Below are positions 5,409-6,792 of a stretch of DNA of 6,792 bases, one piece after another (position 1 is the first letter of the stretch; every line of letters begins with the position of its first letter). The position numbers and the translations under genes are program-made. The notes below the pieces were generated by a model, which ran no database searches, was not told where the DNA came from, and was given only the letters and a program-made list of their open reading frames with translations. Source of the DNA: Verrucomicrobiota bacterium (lineage in GTDB: Bacteria > Verrucomicrobiota > Verrucomicrobiia > Chthoniobacterales > UBA10450); the NCBI GenBank assembly GCA_003219395.1, contig QHOR01000052.1, forward strand, positions 1 to 6,792. The letters are read 5' to 3'.

Positions 5409-6792
5409 ATGTTCAAATCATTAAGCTGCTTCACTGCGATCACCATTGTAACTGCGTTACAAATAACGCAATCCGTCGCGGCTGATGCGGAGTGGGATCG
5501 AACCGTGCTACCGCGTCCACCACAGCCGTTTCAAGGTGTGGCCCAGCGTTCCTTGCAAGGCTCTGTCGCGGACTTTACTCAGCCAGTAAATGCGCCACCC
5601 AACGTACCGAATATCCTGCTCGTTTTGATTGATGATGCCGGCTTCGGTAATCCATCCACGTTCGGCGGGCCCATCGCGACGCCTACGTATGACAAGTTGG
5701 CGGCCGAGGGACTTCGTTACAATCGATTCCACGTCACAGCTCTTTGTTCCCCCACACGTGCAGCGTTGCTTTCGGGGCGAAATCATCACGCAGTGGGATT
5801 TGGTTCTATTTGCGAGTTGGTCGGTGGCTGGCCGGGCTATAGCACCAACTGGCCAATGAGCGCCGCGTCCATCGCACAGATTCTTCAGGGCAACGGCTAT
5901 AACACGGCTGCCATCGGCAAGTGGCATCTAACACCTGACGCAAAACAAGGACCCGCTGGCCCGTTTGACCGCTGGCCAAACGCGCTCGGCTTCGATTATT
6001 TTTGGGGGTTTCTCGGTGGAGAAAGCGGCCAATTCGATCCCGTCCTTGCAGAGAATAACAGCATCATCGGCGTACCAACTCAGAAGAACTTCTATCTAAA
6101 CGACGCGATGGCAGAGCACTCTATTACTTGGATTCGCGCTCAAAAAGCTCAGGCGCCGGACAAACCTTTCTTTCTCTACTTCTCGACTGGAGCAACCCAC
6201 GCGCCGCACCAGGTACCCAAGGAATGGAGCGACAAATACAAAGGCAAATTCGATCAAGGCTGGGATAAGTTGCGTGAGGAAACCTTTGCCCGTCAGAAGC
6301 AGCTCGGTGTGATCCCCTCCAACGCCAATCTCACCCCCCGCGATCCAGCCTTTCCCGCCTGGGACAGTGTACCGCCGGAAGTAAAGAAATTGTATGCGCA
6401 CCAAATGGAGGTATATGCCGGGTATCAAGAAAATGCCGACAACGCTGTCGGCCGCGTCGTGCAAGCGATTGAGGAGATGGGTCTGGCCGATAACACGCTA
6501 ATTATTTATATCTTTGGTGATAACGGCGCGAGTATGGAAGGGACGGAGACCGGGACGTTCAACGAAATGACAACCCTGAACGGCGTTCCGCTCACGAGCG
6601 ATCAGCAACTAAAAGCGATCAAAGCTTACGGTGGTCTGGACAAATGGGGCGGGCCAGATATGGCTCCGCATTACGCAGCTGCGTGGGCATGGGCTGGTAA
6701 CACGCCCTTTAAATGGGGTAAGCAGGTGGCTTCACATCTGGGCGGCATTCGTAATCCAATGGTCATTGCATGGCCAAAACGAATTAAAGACA
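5409..6792 (+). CDS. Secreted Cys-type arylsulfatase (3' end outside window)
   Basis: A sulfatase of the alkaline phosphatase superfamily that hydrolyses sulfate esters; 461 residues are visible and the gene runs off the right edge, family relatives of this type being about 750-800 residues. A signal peptide (basic start MFK, hydrophobic 7-19, cleavage near SVA at 22-24) predicts periplasmic or outer location. Active-site elements are in order: metal ligands DDAGFG (75-80), the formylglycine motif CSPTR (113-117, Cys113 converted after translation), GKWH (170-173), GATHAPH (261-267) and GDNGAS (370-375). A lysine before GGIR (K435 or K438) is the probable further sulfate-binding residue. The TALCSPTRAALLSGRNHH and GPFDRWPNALGF phrases are typical of the large AtsA-like arylsulfatases. 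It needs a formylglycine-generating enzyme or anaerobic sulfatase maturase, not seen here. The start is set by GGAGGA six bases upstream. The natural substrate cannot be told. Confidence 0.95.
   Translation, partial: MFKSLSCFTAITIVTALQITQSVAADAEWDRTVLPRPPQPFQGVAQRSLQGSVADFTQPVNAPPNVPNILLVLIDDAGFGNPSTFGGPIATPTYDKLAAEGLRYNRFHVTALCSPTRAALLSGRNHHAVGFGSICELVGGWPGYSTNWPMSAASIAQILQGNGYNTAAIGKWHLTPDAKQGPAGPFDRWPNALGFDYFWGFLGGESGQFDPVLAENNSIIGVPTQKNFYLNDAMAEHSITWIRAQKAQAPDKPFFLYFSTGATHAPHQVPKEWSDKYKGKFDQGWDKLREETFARQKQLGVIPSNANLTPRDPAFPAWDSVPPEVKKLYAHQMEVYAGYQENADNAVGRVVQAIEEMGLADNTLIIYIFGDNGASMEGTETGTFNEMTTLNGVPLTSDQQLKAIKAYGGLDKWGGPDMAPHYAAAWAWAGNTPFKWGKQVASHLGGIRNPMVIAWPKRIKD

Overview
The window looks like a chromosomal stretch from a free-living, probably soil or freshwater, Gram-negative bacterium. 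GC content is moderate and the genes are compact and mostly on the + strand. The mix is a TIM-barrel sugar isomerase-like protein, a flippase-like membrane protein, a stand-alone RibD-type reductase, a DUF1272 zinc-ribbon protein and an exported sulfatase. A Verrucomicrobiota-like (or comparable PVC/Acidobacteria-like) host is my best guess. That is inference from gene content only; no rRNA or phylogenetic marker is present.

Layout: (1) 3-758, the 3' part or whole of an unrecognised soluble protein, open to the left edge. (2) 759-1100, an intergenic stretch of about 340 bases with a small hairpin, a perfect 14-base palindrome and a two-copy direct repeat. This is the likely control region of the next genes. 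(3) 1101-4328, a tightly packed three-gene run: an MFS exporter, a TIM-barrel sugar phosphate isomerase/epimerase-like protein that starts on a GTG one base after the exporter's stop, and a lysylphosphatidylglycerol-synthase-TM-type flippase-like protein whose ATG overlaps the preceding stop (ATGA). (4) After 73 bases, 4402-5103 encodes a RibD C-terminal (dihydrofolate-reductase-like) reductase without the deaminase domain. (5) 5075-5281 on the - strand is a small eight-cysteine DUF1272 protein whose 3' end overlaps the reductase gene by 29 bases. (6) 5409 to the right edge is the N-terminal part of a secreted Cys-type arylsulfatase with a good ribosome binding site.

The MFS, TIM-barrel and flippase genes are almost certainly co-translated, and the reductase may share their transcript. 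What the cassette makes or moves is not evident from the sequence. The sulfatase is a separate transcription unit facing away from DUF1272 and is probably used to remove sulfate from external sulfated substrates. I see no mobile element, CRISPR array, tRNA or rRNA.
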